The notes below the pieces were generated by a model. The model saw nothing but the letters and a program-made list of their open reading frames with translations, did no database searches and was not told the origin of the DNA. 64,000 nucleotides of DNA from Brachybacterium massiliense (GTDB taxonomy: Bacteria; Actinomycetota; Actinomycetes; Actinomycetales; Dermabacteraceae), in the NCBI RefSeq assembly GCF_900184245.1, contig NZ_FXXB01000004.1:186001-250000 (forward strand), in the 5' to 3' direction. Of this stretch, positions 41,966 to 50,415 are shown piece after piece. Each line of letters starts with the position of its first letter. Within the stretch, counting starts at the first letter, position 1. Made by a program: the position numbers and the translations under genes.

Positions 41966-41971
41966 TAGGCT
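41966..41971 (+). promoter_or_regulatory. SDR gene -10 box
   Basis: TAGGCT, about 38 bases before the ATG at 42009, which is itself preceded by CAGGAG. Confidence 0.4.
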
Positions 41972-42008
41972 CGGGTGGTCCTTCCGACCTCGTTCCCCAG
42001 GAGTATCC

Positions 42009-42764
42009 ATGAGTGCCCTCGCAGGCAAGACCGCCGTCGTCACCGGTTCGTCCCGCGGAGTCGGTGCGGCCACCGCGAAGCTGCTCGCCGCGCAGGGCGC
42101 GAACGTCGTCATCAACTACCGCCAGAAGGCTCCCCGCGCCAACAAAGTGGTCGCGGAGATCGAGGCCGCAGGCGGCCGCGCCGTCGCCGTCGGCGCCGAT
42201 CTCACCGATGCCGAGGGCGTGCGCACCCTGATGCAGACCGCGATCGACAGCTTCGGCTCCCTCGATCTACTGGTCCTGAACGCCTCGGGCGGCATGGAGG
42301 CCGATCTCGGCGAGGACTACGCGATGCGCCTGAACCGCGATGCGCAGAACGATGCGCTCACCGCGGGCCTCGAGCGCCTCTCCGAGGGCGGCCGGGTCGT
42401 GTTCGTGACCAGCCACCAGGCGCATTTCATCGACGAGGTCGAGACCATGCCCGAGTACGAGCAGGTCGCACGGTCGAAGCGGGCCGGCGAGACCGCGCTG
42501 ACCGAGCGGATCGGCGAGATGAGCGACAAGGGCGTCTCCTTCGTGGTCGTCTCGGGCGACATGATCGAGGGGACCGTCACCGCGACCCTGCTCAACCGGG
42601 CACGCCCGGGCGCTCTCGAGGCCCGCCGCGAGGCCGCCGGCAAGCTCTACTCCGTCGAGGAGTTCGCCGCCGAGGTCGCGGCGATGGCCACGGCCGACGT
42701 CGAGACCGGGCACATCGAGCTGGTGGGCGGCGCCGAGGACTTCCTCGCACGCACCAGGGGCTGA
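42009..42764 (+). CDS. Short-chain dehydrogenase/reductase with atypical catalytic spacing
   Basis: A 251-residue protein with the SDR cofactor motif TGSSRGVG (TGxxxGxG) and the NAS element (LNASGG). At the catalytic position the order is Y-E-Q-V-A-R-S-K in PEYEQVARSKRAGE, so the normal Y-x-x-x-K spacing is not met and the Ser of the triad is in VTSHQAH. It could be an SDR subfamily with altered chemistry or a non-catalytic member. Single gene with its own promoter. Confidence 0.85.
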   Translation: MSALAGKTAVVTGSSRGVGAATAKLLAAQGANVVINYRQKAPRANKVVAEIEAAGGRAVAVGADLTDAEGVRTLMQTAIDSFGSLDLLVLNASGGMEADLGEDYAMRLNRDAQNDALTAGLERLSEGGRVVFVTSHQAHFIDEVETMPEYEQVARSKRAGETALTERIGEMSDKGVSFVVVSGDMIEGTVTATLLNRARPGALEARREAAGKLYSVEEFAAEVAAMATADVETGHIELVGGAEDFLARTRG

Positions 42765-42790
42765 CGGCTCCCGCACGCCCCTGACCGCGA

Positions 42791-42796
42791 TACGAT
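42791..42796 (+). promoter_or_regulatory. DUF3618 gene -10 box
   Basis: TACGAT, 36 bases before the GTG at 42833. Confidence 0.35.
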
Positions 42797-42832
42797 CTGC
42801 ACAGCAGACCCTGACGACCCCCGGAGGCAGTG

Positions 42833-43189
42833 GTGGCCAAGAAGAAGAGCCTGGATGAGATGCGCGATGAGGCATATCGCCGACAGGACAATCTCGCGTC
42901 CGACATCGATGAGCTGATCGACCGCGTGCATCCCAAGAACGCCGTGATGCGGTGGAAGAACGAGATCACCGGCTCGGTGAAGGCTTTTTCCGCGGCCGGT
43001 GACGGCAAGAACGCCTCGACGCTCCCGGCAGCGATCGCAGGCGGCGTCATCGGCGTGGTCCTCATCGGAGCGGGGATCGCTGCGGCGGTCGCCCTGTCCG
43101 GCGGCGAGGAGAAGGCGGCGAAGAAGTCTGCGGACGCCAAGGCCAAGGCTGCGAAGCAGAAGGCCAAGGCCCGCGCCGCGAAGGACTGA
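42833..43189 (+). CDS. DUF3618-type membrane protein
   Basis: A 118-residue protein. The GTG at 42833 is 5 bases after GGAGG and is preferred to the GTG three bases earlier. The N-terminal helix RRQDNLASDIDELIDRVHPK matches the DUF3618 pattern; a membrane helix (AIAGGVIGVVLIGAGIAAAV) follows and the tail is a Lys/Ala repeat. It probably sits in the membrane with a cytoplasmic amphipathic region. Function unknown. Confidence 0.8.
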   Translation: MAKKKSLDEMRDEAYRRQDNLASDIDELIDRVHPKNAVMRWKNEITGSVKAFSAAGDGKNASTLPAAIAGGVIGVVLIGAGIAAAVALSGGEEKAAKKSADAKAKAAKQKAKARAAKD

Positions 43190-43220
43190 CCCTTCGAGGA
43201 ACTCGCCCCTGTTCACGCGC

Positions 43221-43254
43221 TTCGGCGCCGGTCACCTCGGTGATCGGCGCCGAA
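43221..43254. terminator. Bidirectional terminator
   Basis: A 16-bp stem (TTCGGCGCCGGTCACC at 43221-43236 against 43239-43254, one G-U pair) stands between the convergent DUF3618 and YchJ genes. Confidence 0.75.
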
Positions 43255-43300
43255 CCCGTTCCCGGGGCAGAGGCGCGGGATGCTACGAGGGGCCGTCGTC

Positions 43301-43717
43301 TCAGACGTCGCCGTCGACGTAGTACCAGGCGCCGTCCTCGCGCACGAAGCGAGAGATCTCGTGCTGCTCCTGGCGGCCCTGCGCGCTCTTGGAGCTCGCC
43401 ACGAACTCCACCGTGCCGGCGTCGTCGAAAGGGCCGCCCTGCTCGGTGGCGAGCACCTGCAGCCGCAGCCAGCGCACGTCGGAGGTGAGGGAGTCCTCGA
43501 GCTCCTCGCGCCCGGGCCGGGTGCTCGGGTGCCAGGAGTCCAGCAGGTGCTCGAGATCCCGCACCGCGAAGGCGGTGTAGCGCGAGCGCATCAGCGCCTG
43601 TGCGGTGGCGGCACGGCGCTCCCGGCGCAGCACCGGCGCGCAGCAGGCTCCGAAGATGTCCCCGCTCCCGCATGGGCAGCGCGAGGAATCGGGCAGGTCG
43701 GTCGCAGGCGTGCTCAT
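43301..43717 (-). CDS. YchJ-family (UPF0225) protein with SEC-C motif
   Basis: A 138-residue protein. The N-terminal zinc motif [13 protein letters not shown] is SEC-C-like, and the rest matches the YchJ/NTF2-like domain ([28 protein letters not shown], and [17 protein letters not shown]). The molecular role of the family is not established. Start at ATG 43717; it diverges from the acetyltransferase gene. Confidence 0.88.
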   Translation of the reverse strand: MSTPATDLPDSSRCPCGSGDIFGACCAPVLRRERRAATAQALMRSRYTAFAVRDLEHLLDSWHPSTRPGREELEDSLTSDVRWLRLQVLATEQGGPFDDAGTVEFVASSKSAQGRQEQHEISRFVREDGAWYYVDGDV

Positions 43718-43765
43718 CCCTCGAGTATCTCGCGCGCGCCGACGGGGAGATGACAGGATCGGCTC

Positions 43766-44224
43766 ATGTCCCGTACCCCGTCCCGCCCCGGGCCCTCCGC
43801 AGAGCGCACCTCGCTGCCGCACGGCTATTCGATGCTCGAGGCGCCGCCGACCAGCGCGGAGTACGTGCGGATGCGCGAGGTGACCGGGCTCAGCCCGCGC
43901 ACCCCGGCGCAGGCCGGGGGTGCGCTCGACGCGAGCTGGGCCTGGACCACGGTGCGCGATCCCGACGGTGCGCTCGCGGCGATGGGCCGGGTGATCGGCG
44001 ATGGCACCTGGTACTTCCACCTCGCGGATATCGCCACCGATCCCGCGCATCAGCGCCAGGGCCTCGGACGCGCGGTGATGGAGGATCTCATCGCACGGAT
44101 CGACGCAGCCGCCCCGCCCGAGCCGTACATCACGCTGCTGGCGGACCCGCCGGGCCAGAGCCTCTACCGCTCGCTGGGCTTCGTCGACTCCGCGCCGAGC
44201 CTCGGCATGCGCCTGCCCCGCTGA
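43766..44224 (+). CDS. GNAT-family N-acetyltransferase
   Basis: A 152-residue protein. The acetyl-CoA loop is in [20 protein letters not shown] (Q/RxxGxG/A), preceded by the beta-strand [11 protein letters not shown], and the C-terminus [20 protein letters not shown] is typical of the fold. The substrate is unknown. Confidence 0.9.
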   Translation: MSRTPSRPGPSAERTSLPHGYSMLEAPPTSAEYVRMREVTGLSPRTPAQAGGALDASWAWTTVRDPDGALAAMGRVIGDGTWYFHLADIATDPAHQRQGLGRAVMEDLIARIDAAAPPEPYITLLADPPGQSLYRSLGFVDSAPSLGMRLPR

Positions 44225-44273
44225 CCTGGTCACATCGGCGCGGGGCCGGGCCGATGATGCCCCGCGCCCCGCA

Positions 44274-44279
44274 TACGCT
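44274..44279 (+). promoter_or_regulatory. Acetyltransferase -10 box, probable leaderless start
   Basis: TACGCT ends 7 bases before the ATG at 44287. Confidence 0.4.
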
Positions 44280-44286
44280 GAGGTGC

Positions 44287-44871
44287 ATGAAGAGCTTCCA
44301 CGTCGACGAGAACGATCCGCGCAGCCCCTGGGAGAAGCTGGTGGCGGGGGACTGGTACATCGCGGACGATCCCGAGATCCAGCGCGCTTTCCGCCACGCA
44401 CTCGTGCAGACGGATCGCTTCAACACCGAGTACGCCGCCCACCCGGAGGCGGCGCAGCAGATCCTGCGAGAGCTGCTGGGCAGCGTCGGCGAGGGCGCGC
44501 ACGTGCGCGCGCCGCTGCGGGTGGACTACGGCAGCCAGCTCCACATCGGGGAGGGCACCTTCATCAACTTCCACCTCACCGCCCTCGATGTCGCCGAGAT
44601 CCGCATCGGGCGCCACTGCCAGCTGGGGCCGAACATCCAGCTGCTCACCCCGATCCACCCGCTCGAGCTCGAGCCGCGCCGTCAGGGATGGGAGGCGGCA
44701 GAGCCGATCACCATCGGCGATGACGTCTGGATCGGGGGAGGGGTGAGCGTGCTGCCCGGCGTGAGCATCGGCGATGGTGCGGTGATCGGGGCGGGCAGCG
44801 TGGTCACCAAGGATGTGCCCGCGCGAACTCTCGCCGTGGGGAATCCGGCGCGCGTGCTCCGCAACCTCTGA
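44287..44871 (+). CDS. maa: Sugar O-acetyltransferase (maltose/galactoside type)
   Basis: A 194-residue protein. An N-terminal helical cap ([20 protein letters not shown]) precedes a left-handed beta-helix built of hexapeptide repeats ([55 protein letters not shown]). The catalytic His of the family is in TPIHPLE. It transfers acetyl from acetyl-CoA to a sugar hydroxyl. The -10 box lies 7 bases from the start. Confidence 0.92.
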   Translation: MKSFHVDENDPRSPWEKLVAGDWYIADDPEIQRAFRHALVQTDRFNTEYAAHPEAAQQILRELLGSVGEGAHVRAPLRVDYGSQLHIGEGTFINFHLTALDVAEIRIGRHCQLGPNIQLLTPIHPLELEPRRQGWEAAEPITIGDDVWIGGGVSVLPGVSIGDGAVIGAGSVVTKDVPARTLAVGNPARVLRNL

Positions 44872-44922
44872 GCGAAAGGCCCCGTCGGCACGCAACCCGG
44901 CCGGACACGGGGTGGGAGTTGG

Positions 44923-45819
44923 TCAGCGGCGCGACCAGCCCGGCGTGGACGGGCCCACGGTGGGCCGCCACCCGGTCTCGGACATGAACCGCACCGAGGA
45001 GACGCGCAGCGAGCGCCGCTGCACGTCCAGCCGGGTGCCGACGATCGCCTGGGTGATCTCGGGGTAGAACTTCGCCGGGTTCTCGACACCGGCCTCCATC
45101 GCCAGATCCTTCGCCCAGCGCTTCTTGGTGATCGGCTCGCCGCCCACGTTGTAGAAGCCGCTGCTCGCGCGCAGCGCGGCCACGAAGGCGCGGCCGGCAT
45201 CGGAGTGGTGCAGCAGGGTGATGTACTGATCGGGCTTGCCCAGCAGGATCGGATCGCCTGCCTTGGTGGCCTTGAGCGCATGGGTGGTGTGCTGATCGCG
45301 CCCGAACAGCTGGCCAAGGCGCAGGATCACGGCGCTGCGGCCCGAGGTCGCGAAGTCCACCGCCGCCCGCATCTCCTTCACGCGCGGCCGGAAGGCCTGG
45401 TTGCGCACGTTCAGCGGCTGGTCCTCACCGATCCAGTCCGTGCCGTTGTCCGGGTACAGGTAGATCGTGGATTCCTGGATCAGCCGCCGCACACCGGCCT
45501 CGGCGGCGGCCTTCGCGATCGCGACCGACGCCTCGAGGTGGAGCTTGTCATCCTCGCGCCAGGCGAGGGGCCTCAGCCCGGACATGCCGACGGGCACGTG
45601 GGCGAGCGTGTTGATGGCGACGTCGTGGCCGCGGAAGGCGCGCGCGAGATCGGAGGGGTCGAACACGTCGGCGACGATCGCACTGCCGCCCCGGCCCTCG
45701 ATGATGGGGACACCGGAGTCCCGACGGGTGATGCCGGTGACCTCGTGCCCGGCGGCGACCAGCGCCTCCACGGCTTCCTGGCCGAGCACACCGGTGGCAC
45801 CGGTGACCGCGATCCTCAC
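44923..45819 (-). CDS. NAD(P)-dependent epimerase/reductase (NmrA/SDR-type)
   Basis: A 298-residue protein with an N-terminal Rossmann fold IAVTGATGVLGQEAVEALVA (GxxGxxG) and an extended-SDR layout: STIYLYPDNG holds a Ser and Tyr in the active-site region, and FRPRVKEMRAAVD supplies a Lys. The GTG at 45819 follows GGAGGAGG by 6 bases. The exact substrate is unknown. Confidence 0.85.
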   Translation of the reverse strand: MRIAVTGATGVLGQEAVEALVAAGHEVTGITRRDSGVPIIEGRGGSAIVADVFDPSDLARAFRGHDVAINTLAHVPVGMSGLRPLAWREDDKLHLEASVAIAKAAAEAGVRRLIQESTIYLYPDNGTDWIGEDQPLNVRNQAFRPRVKEMRAAVDFATSGRSAVILRLGQLFGRDQHTTHALKATKAGDPILLGKPDQYITLLHHSDAGRAFVAALRASSGFYNVGGEPITKKRWAKDLAMEAGVENPAKFYPEITQAIVGTRLDVQRRSLRVSSVRFMSETGWRPTVGPSTPGWSRR

Positions 45820-45999
45820 GCTGACCTCCTCCGACGAGCGACCTGGCGGGCCCTCGCGCGCCGACATTCCTGGGAGAATCGAGTCTAGAGGATCACAGCA
45901 GGTCCTCGCGCCGCGAACGGCCTGCCGGACTCGCAGGGCGGCTCCACGGGGCCCGCTGCGGGCGGTGCTGTTCGCTCCCTCACACCGAGGTCTCTCGAG

Positions 46000-46028
46000 T
46001 TGGACGAGAGGCGACATGGGGGTAAAGT
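46000..46028 (+). promoter_or_regulatory. tRNA-Lys promoter
   Basis: TTGGAC (46000-46005) and TAAAGT (46023-46028) are separated by 17 bases, the best sigma-70-type promoter in the window, ending 12 bases before the tRNA. Confidence 0.75.
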
Positions 46029-46040
46029 TCTTTCCTGTTG

Positions 46041-46114
46041 GCGCCATTAGCTCAGTTGGTTAGAGCAGCTGACTCTTAATCAGCGGGTCCGGGGTTCGAA
46101 TCCCTGATGGCGCA
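46041..46114 (+). tRNA. tRNA-Lys (anticodon CUU)
   Basis: The acceptor GCGCCAT pairs with ATGGCGC, discriminator A at 46114; D-arm TAGCTCAGTTGG, anticodon arm CTGAC-TCTTAAT-CAG with CTT, and T-arm GGTTCGAATCC are normal. CCA is not encoded. Conjugative elements commonly integrate into tRNA genes, and the mobile region begins at its 3' end. Confidence 0.97.
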
Positions 46115-46416
46115 CCCGAGGAAGAAGCCCCACCGGTCACCCGGTGGGGCTTCTTCGTGTCTCGGAACAGTCCGAGACCGTCGAAGAGGTCCCCCACGGA
46201 CACGTCGAAGTACTCGGCGACCAGCTCGACCTCATTCGCCTTCCACGGCGCCTCGCCCTTGACCTTGGCGAACACAGTGGCGCGACTCGCCCCGATGATC
46301 GGAGCGAGCTCCGCGTTCTTGACCCCTCGGCCGGCAGCTAGGGCTCGAACGGCAGCGGCGATCCGCTGGTCGGCGGTTGCGGCCTGGGACTCTTCACGGT
46401 TCGAAAGTTCGCTCAT
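46060..46416 (-). CDS. HTH (XRE-type) regulator ending inside tRNA-Lys
   Basis: A 118-residue ORF from the ATG at 46416. Residues 15-80 form an XRE helix-turn-helix (GVKNAELAPIIGASRATVFA, then EVELVAEYFDVSVGDLFDGL). After about residue 88 the frame runs through the inverted-repeat terminator and into the complement of the tRNA (ending GIRTPDPLIKSQLL), with its stop at 46060 inside the tRNA. The last 20-30 residues are therefore set by the attachment junction and may differ in the excised form. It probably represses the element from the divergent region. Confidence 0.75.
   Translation of the reverse strand: MSELSNREESQAATADQRIAAAVRALAAGRGVKNAELAPIIGASRATVFAKVKGEAPWKANEVELVAEYFDVSVGDLFDGLGLFRDTKKPHRVTGGASSSGAPSGIRTPDPLIKSQLL
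46121..46156. terminator. Perfect 16-bp hairpin after tRNA-Lys
   Basis: GAAGAAGCCCCACCGG (46121-46136) pairs without mismatch with 46141-46156 around TCAC. It can terminate the tRNA transcript; on the other strand it lies inside the 3' part of the HTH ORF. Confidence 0.85.
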
Positions 46417-46504
46417 GAGTCCAAGGGTACCGCCGATGCCGAGTCGTGCCTAGACATCTTGATGCAAGACTGTTGTGGAGTCTAAATATCTGGACTAGAG
46501 TCTG
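46417..46504. promoter_or_regulatory. ICE divergent control region: promoter with GAGTCYR sites
   Basis: TTGTGG (46473-46478) and TAGAGT (46496-46501), 17 bases apart, point to the ATG at 46510 only 8 bases on, so the rightward mRNA is probably leaderless. GAGTCCA (46417-46423), GAGTCTA (46478-46484), GAGTCTG (46498-46504) and the opposed TGGACTA (46491-46497) are candidate operator half-sites overlapping the promoter and the repressor start. Confidence 0.55.
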
Positions 46505-46509
46505 GCGGC

Positions 46510-46761
46510 ATGAGAAGTCAGGCGCCGTACGCAGACCTTCTCCTCCGGCTGTCTGGGCACGGAGGGCTCTGGGACTGGGCCATGGAGCAGCGACGCTCGG
46601 TACGTCCTCCCAACTGGGCCGAGCTGGCCGAGAGGCTCGCTACTGAGACCGAAGGAGCAGTCGTCGTCAAAGGCGACATGCTGAGGAAGTGGCTCCTCGC
46701 CGCGGAGGACGCGCGTGTCGATTCGCAGCGAAGCGCGATATCCGAGGGGGCTCATCGATGA
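46510..46761 (+). CDS. Small ICE protein, 83 aa
   Basis: An 83-residue protein beginning MRSQAPYADLLLRLSGHGGL, helical, with RPPNWAELAERLATETEGAV and KGDMLRKWLLAAEDARVD that could form a helix-turn-helix of a small regulator. It is the first gene behind the ICE promoter and its stop overlaps the next gene (ATGA). No family recognised. Confidence 0.65.
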   Translation: MRSQAPYADLLLRLSGHGGLWDWAMEQRRSVRPPNWAELAERLATETEGAVVVKGDMLRKWLLAAEDARVDSQRSAISEGAHR

Positions 46762-47693
46762 GCGCCAAAGACGGCGGGCAGGCTGCCGAGTTCCGCCGTG
46801 TCATGGAAGCCCTGGCCTCCGACCCCGACGCGTGGAGCGGCGCCGCCGGCGACGCCTTCGTCTCCCTGATGTCTCGGGTGCTCACTCGCATGACTTCTAG
46901 TAGGGGCCGAAGCTCATTTGATGGCAACTCGTCGGTGGAGCCTGCCGATGCGGTTTCGGAAGCGGTGCTCGTGGTCTCGGGTTCTGGGCGGCTGTCGATG
47001 GCGCAGAACGTGCACAGAATCCTGGAGATGGAGCGGCCGCTTGGCTACGTAGTCGGCGCAGTGGCCAAAAATCTCTCCCGCACCGAACTCGCGAGCGAGA
47101 TGGGCACCGACTCGCGCCAGGTCTCCGCCGGCACCCCACGCATCCTCCACTTCTACGAGCTGGAGAGCTCGATGGAGTCGGATCCTCTGGATCGACTCTC
47201 TGCGGAGCCCGCATGGGTACGTGGGCAGGGCCAGGCGTCGAGGGAGGCCCGCGCCGCCGTTGACTCATTCGTTGCAATCCTTGCGCAGCGATTCAAGGTG
47301 CGTCCAGAGCTTTCGAGGCGTGCGCTCGAGATAGCGGGGACGTCGGCCGTCGATGGCGATATGGGCGTGGGATTGACCCCCGCGACGGCGCGGCGGCGAG
47401 CGGGTCGGTTCATGAAGGAGCTGCCGGCGCTGCGCGGCTCGTTCGATCGAGCCCAGGCCCAGGCGTTCGCGTGGCTGCTGTTCGGTACGGAGCGGCACCC
47501 GGAGTGGTCGTTGCTGGCGGAGTGCGCTCGGGCGGTGCGCGATGGGGACGCGGTGAAGGTTTCTCCGTGGCATGCCAGGAACGCGCGCACGGTGGCGGCG
47601 CGGCCTGGTCAGGTCCGGCGCGAGGCTAGCCGTCAGCCCGCCCTGTTCCCGGCTCCCGTAGTGACGACGCGGCCTAGTCGTATGACGGCATAG
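46758..47693 (+). CDS. Unknown ICE protein, possible divergent sigma-like regulator
   Basis: A 311-residue protein. A segment near residues 75-115 (ILEMERPLGYVVGAVAKNLS RTE) has the flavour of sigma-70 region 2, and the middle (RRALEIAGTSAVDGDMGVGL TPATARRRAGRFMKE) looks like a helix-turn-helix with the turn at PATARRR. These are impressions, not family matches. It could be the element's transcription activator. It is co-translated with the 83-residue ORF. Confidence 0.55.
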   Translation: MSAKDGGQAAEFRRVMEALASDPDAWSGAAGDAFVSLMSRVLTRMTSSRGRSSFDGNSSVEPADAVSEAVLVVSGSGRLSMAQNVHRILEMERPLGYVVGAVAKNLSRTELASEMGTDSRQVSAGTPRILHFYELESSMESDPLDRLSAEPAWVRGQGQASREARAAVDSFVAILAQRFKVRPELSRRALEIAGTSAVDGDMGVGLTPATARRRAGRFMKELPALRGSFDRAQAQAFAWLLFGTERHPEWSLLAECARAVRDGDAVKVSPWHARNARTVAARPGQVRREASRQPALFPAPVVTTRPSRMTA

Positions 47694-47699
47694 ACGAAC

Positions 47700-47727
47700 G
47701 GAGCGCCGACCCGTGGGTCGGCGCTCC
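47700..47727 (+). terminator. Inverted repeat before the replication gene
   Basis: GGAGCGCCGACCC (47700-47712) pairs perfectly with GGGTCGGCGCTCC (47715-47727). No U-tract follows; it may terminate or attenuate the regulator transcript. Confidence 0.55.
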
Positions 47728-47818
47728 GGAAAAGCGGAGTCGGAACTTCAAGGTTTGGCGGCCTGTTCCGAGTCCTGAACCCCATCAACCAAGTAGATCG
47801 ACAGGAGGTACGTGCCCC

Positions 47819-49615
47819 ATGTTACTTCGGACGGTGACAGCGGATCAAGGATCCCTGTGGGCGCTGGGCCTGCTCATCGCGGGCCGGTCGCGCGTTCGTA
47901 TAGGGCGCTGGGACGGCCGTAGGGGCAAGTGGCAGTACTCCACGCGGGATGAGCGAGACCTGACGGCTGAGGTGCCGAGGAGGCCTGCGGCGGTGTTGCT
48001 GTACAACTCGCAGGCGCGTTGCCGGACGCTGGTGGTCGATGTGGACGTGCCCGGCGACGAGGGGCTGGAGCTGCTGCACCAAATCGTGGCGCTGCTGGAG
48101 CGTTGCGGCGCACGCGTCGTCGTGGATCGGTCCCCTGCGGGCAAGCATCACGTATACGTGCCCCTGCGCGACGGTCTTAGCGTCGAGGAGGCAGGGACGC
48201 TGGCGAAAGCACTGGCGCACCGCTTCCCGGGCGTCGATCCTCTGCCCCACACCACGGGCGCGACTTCGGGCTGCATCCGCACGCCGGGCTCGCCGTACAA
48301 GGACGGCAGCGGCTACCAGGAGCTAGTCACGCCCCTGGATACGGCGCGACGGGTGCTGCTCATGCGCAACGGCTCCGAGGTGATCGGGGCGCTGCGCCGA
48401 GAGCTGACCGAGGAGCTGGCTGCGGGGGCTCGCGAGGCGATGACGCTGGCGCGGCCCCTGGAGGAGCTGGAGGAGGAGGCGGCGGTGCTCAACGCGCCGT
48501 TCGTCGGCCGTGTCATGGCCCCGCGCTTCGTAACCCTGGCCCAGGAGGGGCTGTACCGGGAGGCCGGCTACGGAGATCGCTCCACGGCGCGTATGGCGGT
48601 GCTGTGCGCGGCAGCGAGGGCGGGACTGCGATTTGAGGACGTGGTGGCCCGAGTGGAGGACGGGCGCTGGGCGGGCCTGGTCGAGCTGTTCCAGAACGCC
48701 AACAAGCCGGGGCAGCTGCTCGGCAGGGAGTGGCGGAAGGCCGTTGCTTTCGTGGCGAACAGCCAGCGCACGAAGAAGCCTGTCCGCCACTGCAACACAA
48801 GCGAGGAAGTAGAAGTCACGAGGGGGGCACCCAGGGCTCGCACGAGCGAAGAGATCGCGATTGACGAGCATCGCTTCATTCGGCGTTGGCGAGCGGTGCT
48901 GGCTGAGGTGGAGGCGTTGGAGCTGTCTGGGCCTCGGGGAATGCACGCACGGTTCCTCCTGCGGGCTCTGGCTGCTGCTGCTCATCAGAAGGGCTCCCGG
49001 CACATCGAGTTCGGGGTGCGTTCTCTATCGCTGGCTCTCCCGGTTCAGCCTTCGACGGTCTCTCGCGTCCTGGCCGAGCTGCGATCTGCGCAGGACCCGT
49101 GGCTGGTGCTGGTACGAGAAGGGGAGGGAACCCGGGCTGACCTGTACGAACTGCGCATCCCTGCCCGTCACGCCGAGCGCGTCGATCGCGTCGAGCTGCC
49201 GAGCGGGAAGGTTTACGCTCTGCGGCCGGCGTTCCGTGAGCTCGGCGTGGTGGCGGCACTCGTCTTCGAGGCGATCGAGCACGGTGCTCCCTCGATCGAG
49301 ACGGCCCGAGTGCGTGCCGCGGTGTCGAGGTCAGCGGCCTATGAAGCGCTAGAGCTGCTGCTGGCCTGGGGATTGATCGAGCGCGACGGCCAGGGCCGGC
49401 TGCTGGCGGTGCCGTCCCGGCTGGGGGAGGTGGCTGAGCGCGTGGGTGCAGCCTTGGTCGTGGGGCTGCTGGTCGAGCGGTTCCGCGCCGAGCGGCGCGC
49501 GTGGATCGAGCACCTGTCGCGCCATGCCGTCTCGGCCGAGTGGTGGGCTGCGGTCGTGCGGGATGGTCCGCCGCCGGATGTAGACCTGGAGCCCGAGCTA
49601 GTGAGCGTCGCGTAG
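47819..49615 (+). CDS. Primase-like replication protein (AEP type)
   Basis: A 598-residue protein with AGGAGG before the ATG. Residues 68-115 carry the archaeo-eukaryotic primase pattern: the metal motif VVDVDV (D74, D76) and RSPAGKHHVYVPL (S105-H111) in place of the s-x-H motif. PTGATSGCIRTPGSPYKDGS (about residues 140-165) supplies the third conserved patch. The C-terminal half contains helical, winged-helix-like stretches (FELRRALAQPSTVSRVLAELR-like and ARVRAAVSRSAAYEALELLL). It probably replicates or primes the excised ICE. Confidence 0.7.
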   Translation: MLLRTVTADQGSLWALGLLIAGRSRVRIGRWDGRRGKWQYSTRDERDLTAEVPRRPAAVLLYNSQARCRTLVVDVDVPGDEGLELLHQIVALLERCGARVVVDRSPAGKHHVYVPLRDGLSVEEAGTLAKALAHRFPGVDPLPHTTGATSGCIRTPGSPYKDGSGYQELVTPLDTARRVLLMRNGSEVIGALRRELTEELAAGAREAMTLARPLEELEEEAAVLNAPFVGRVMAPRFVTLAQEGLYREAGYGDRSTARMAVLCAAARAGLRFEDVVARVEDGRWAGLVELFQNANKPGQLLGREWRKAVAFVANSQRTKKPVRHCNTSEEVEVTRGAPRARTSEEIAIDEHRFIRRWRAVLAEVEALELSGPRGMHARFLLRALAAAAHQKGSRHIEFGVRSLSLALPVQPSTVSRVLAELRSAQDPWLVLVREGEGTRADLYELRIPARHAERVDRVELPSGKVYALRPAFRELGVVAALVFEAIEHGAPSIETARVRAAVSRSAAYEALELLLAWGLIERDGQGRLLAVPSRLGEVAERVGAALVVGLLVERFRAERRAWIEHLSRHAVSAEWWAAVVRDGPPPDVDLEPELVSVA

Positions 49616-49671
49616 CGCGGTGTCGTGGTGGGCGCGCTTGTCGATGAGGACAGAGAGACGGAGGAGCTGCC

Positions 49672-50412
49672 ATGTGGATTTTCAGGGTGCGCAAGGTGCA
49701 GATCGCACTGGCTGCCGTGGGGGCGATCGTTCTGGTCCTCATCGGCCTGGCGGTTGTGGGCCAGTTCTCCGCGGTGCCGGAGGACGAGAGGATCGATGTG
49801 AGACCCACGAGCGAGGAACCCAGCGTGGTCGGGCTGGATGATCCGACCCAGGAAGCGAACCCGGTGGTGCTGCCGCTGCCGAGCACGCGCGAGCCCCAGG
49901 AGCTAGCTCCCGCGGTCGCGGAGGTGCTTGGCAGCGCGGACACGGCCCGGTTCCAGGAGGCGTACTACGTGGCGACGATCGCGTCGGCTGCGCCGGAGAT
50001 CCCCAACGAGGGCGCGGAGCCGACGACTCCCCAGCAGTGGGCGCAGCAGGTCGTCACGACGGCGTGGCAGTCGGACTCGTGGGCGGATCGAGCGGAGTTC
50101 AAGACGACCGATGAGTTCACCGCGCAGAAGGTGACGGTGGTCGAGACCGGCGAGTTCCTGGACTACTTCGCGCCGGCCACGGCACAGGGCTCGGAGCAGG
50201 CGCGAGAGTTCCTGACCGGCGAGGGCCTGGTGGTGATGGAGGTTGAAGGGGTGATGCGGCGCGAGCTGACTGACCCCGAGGACGGGGTGCGGAAGCAGCA
50301 GGACATGGGCACGGTCACCTGGACGGTGGCGATGCTGTGCGCCGAGGGTGAGGACTGCAAGGTGTTCCTGGCCGTGCCCGGCACTCTCGAAGAAGCAACG
50401 GAGGAGGGCTGA
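49672..50412 (+). CDS. VirB8-like conjugation protein
   Basis: A 246-residue protein: a short cytoplasmic N-terminus, one membrane helix (VQIALAAVGAIVLVLIGLAV, about residues 8-30), a Pro/Glu linker and an NTF2-like extracytoplasmic domain (about 85-225). GGAGGAG precedes the ATG. The topology is that of VirB8/TcpC proteins of the type IV secretion channel. Two Cys (LCAEGEDC) may form a disulphide. Confidence 0.65.
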   Translation: MWIFRVRKVQIALAAVGAIVLVLIGLAVVGQFSAVPEDERIDVRPTSEEPSVVGLDDPTQEANPVVLPLPSTREPQELAPAVAEVLGSADTARFQEAYYVATIASAAPEIPNEGAEPTTPQQWAQQVVTTAWQSDSWADRAEFKTTDEFTAQKVTVVETGEFLDYFAPATAQGSEQAREFLTGEGLVVMEVEGVMRRELTDPEDGVRKQQDMGTVTWTVAMLCAEGEDCKVFLAVPGTLEEATEEG

Positions 50413-50415
50413 GCC

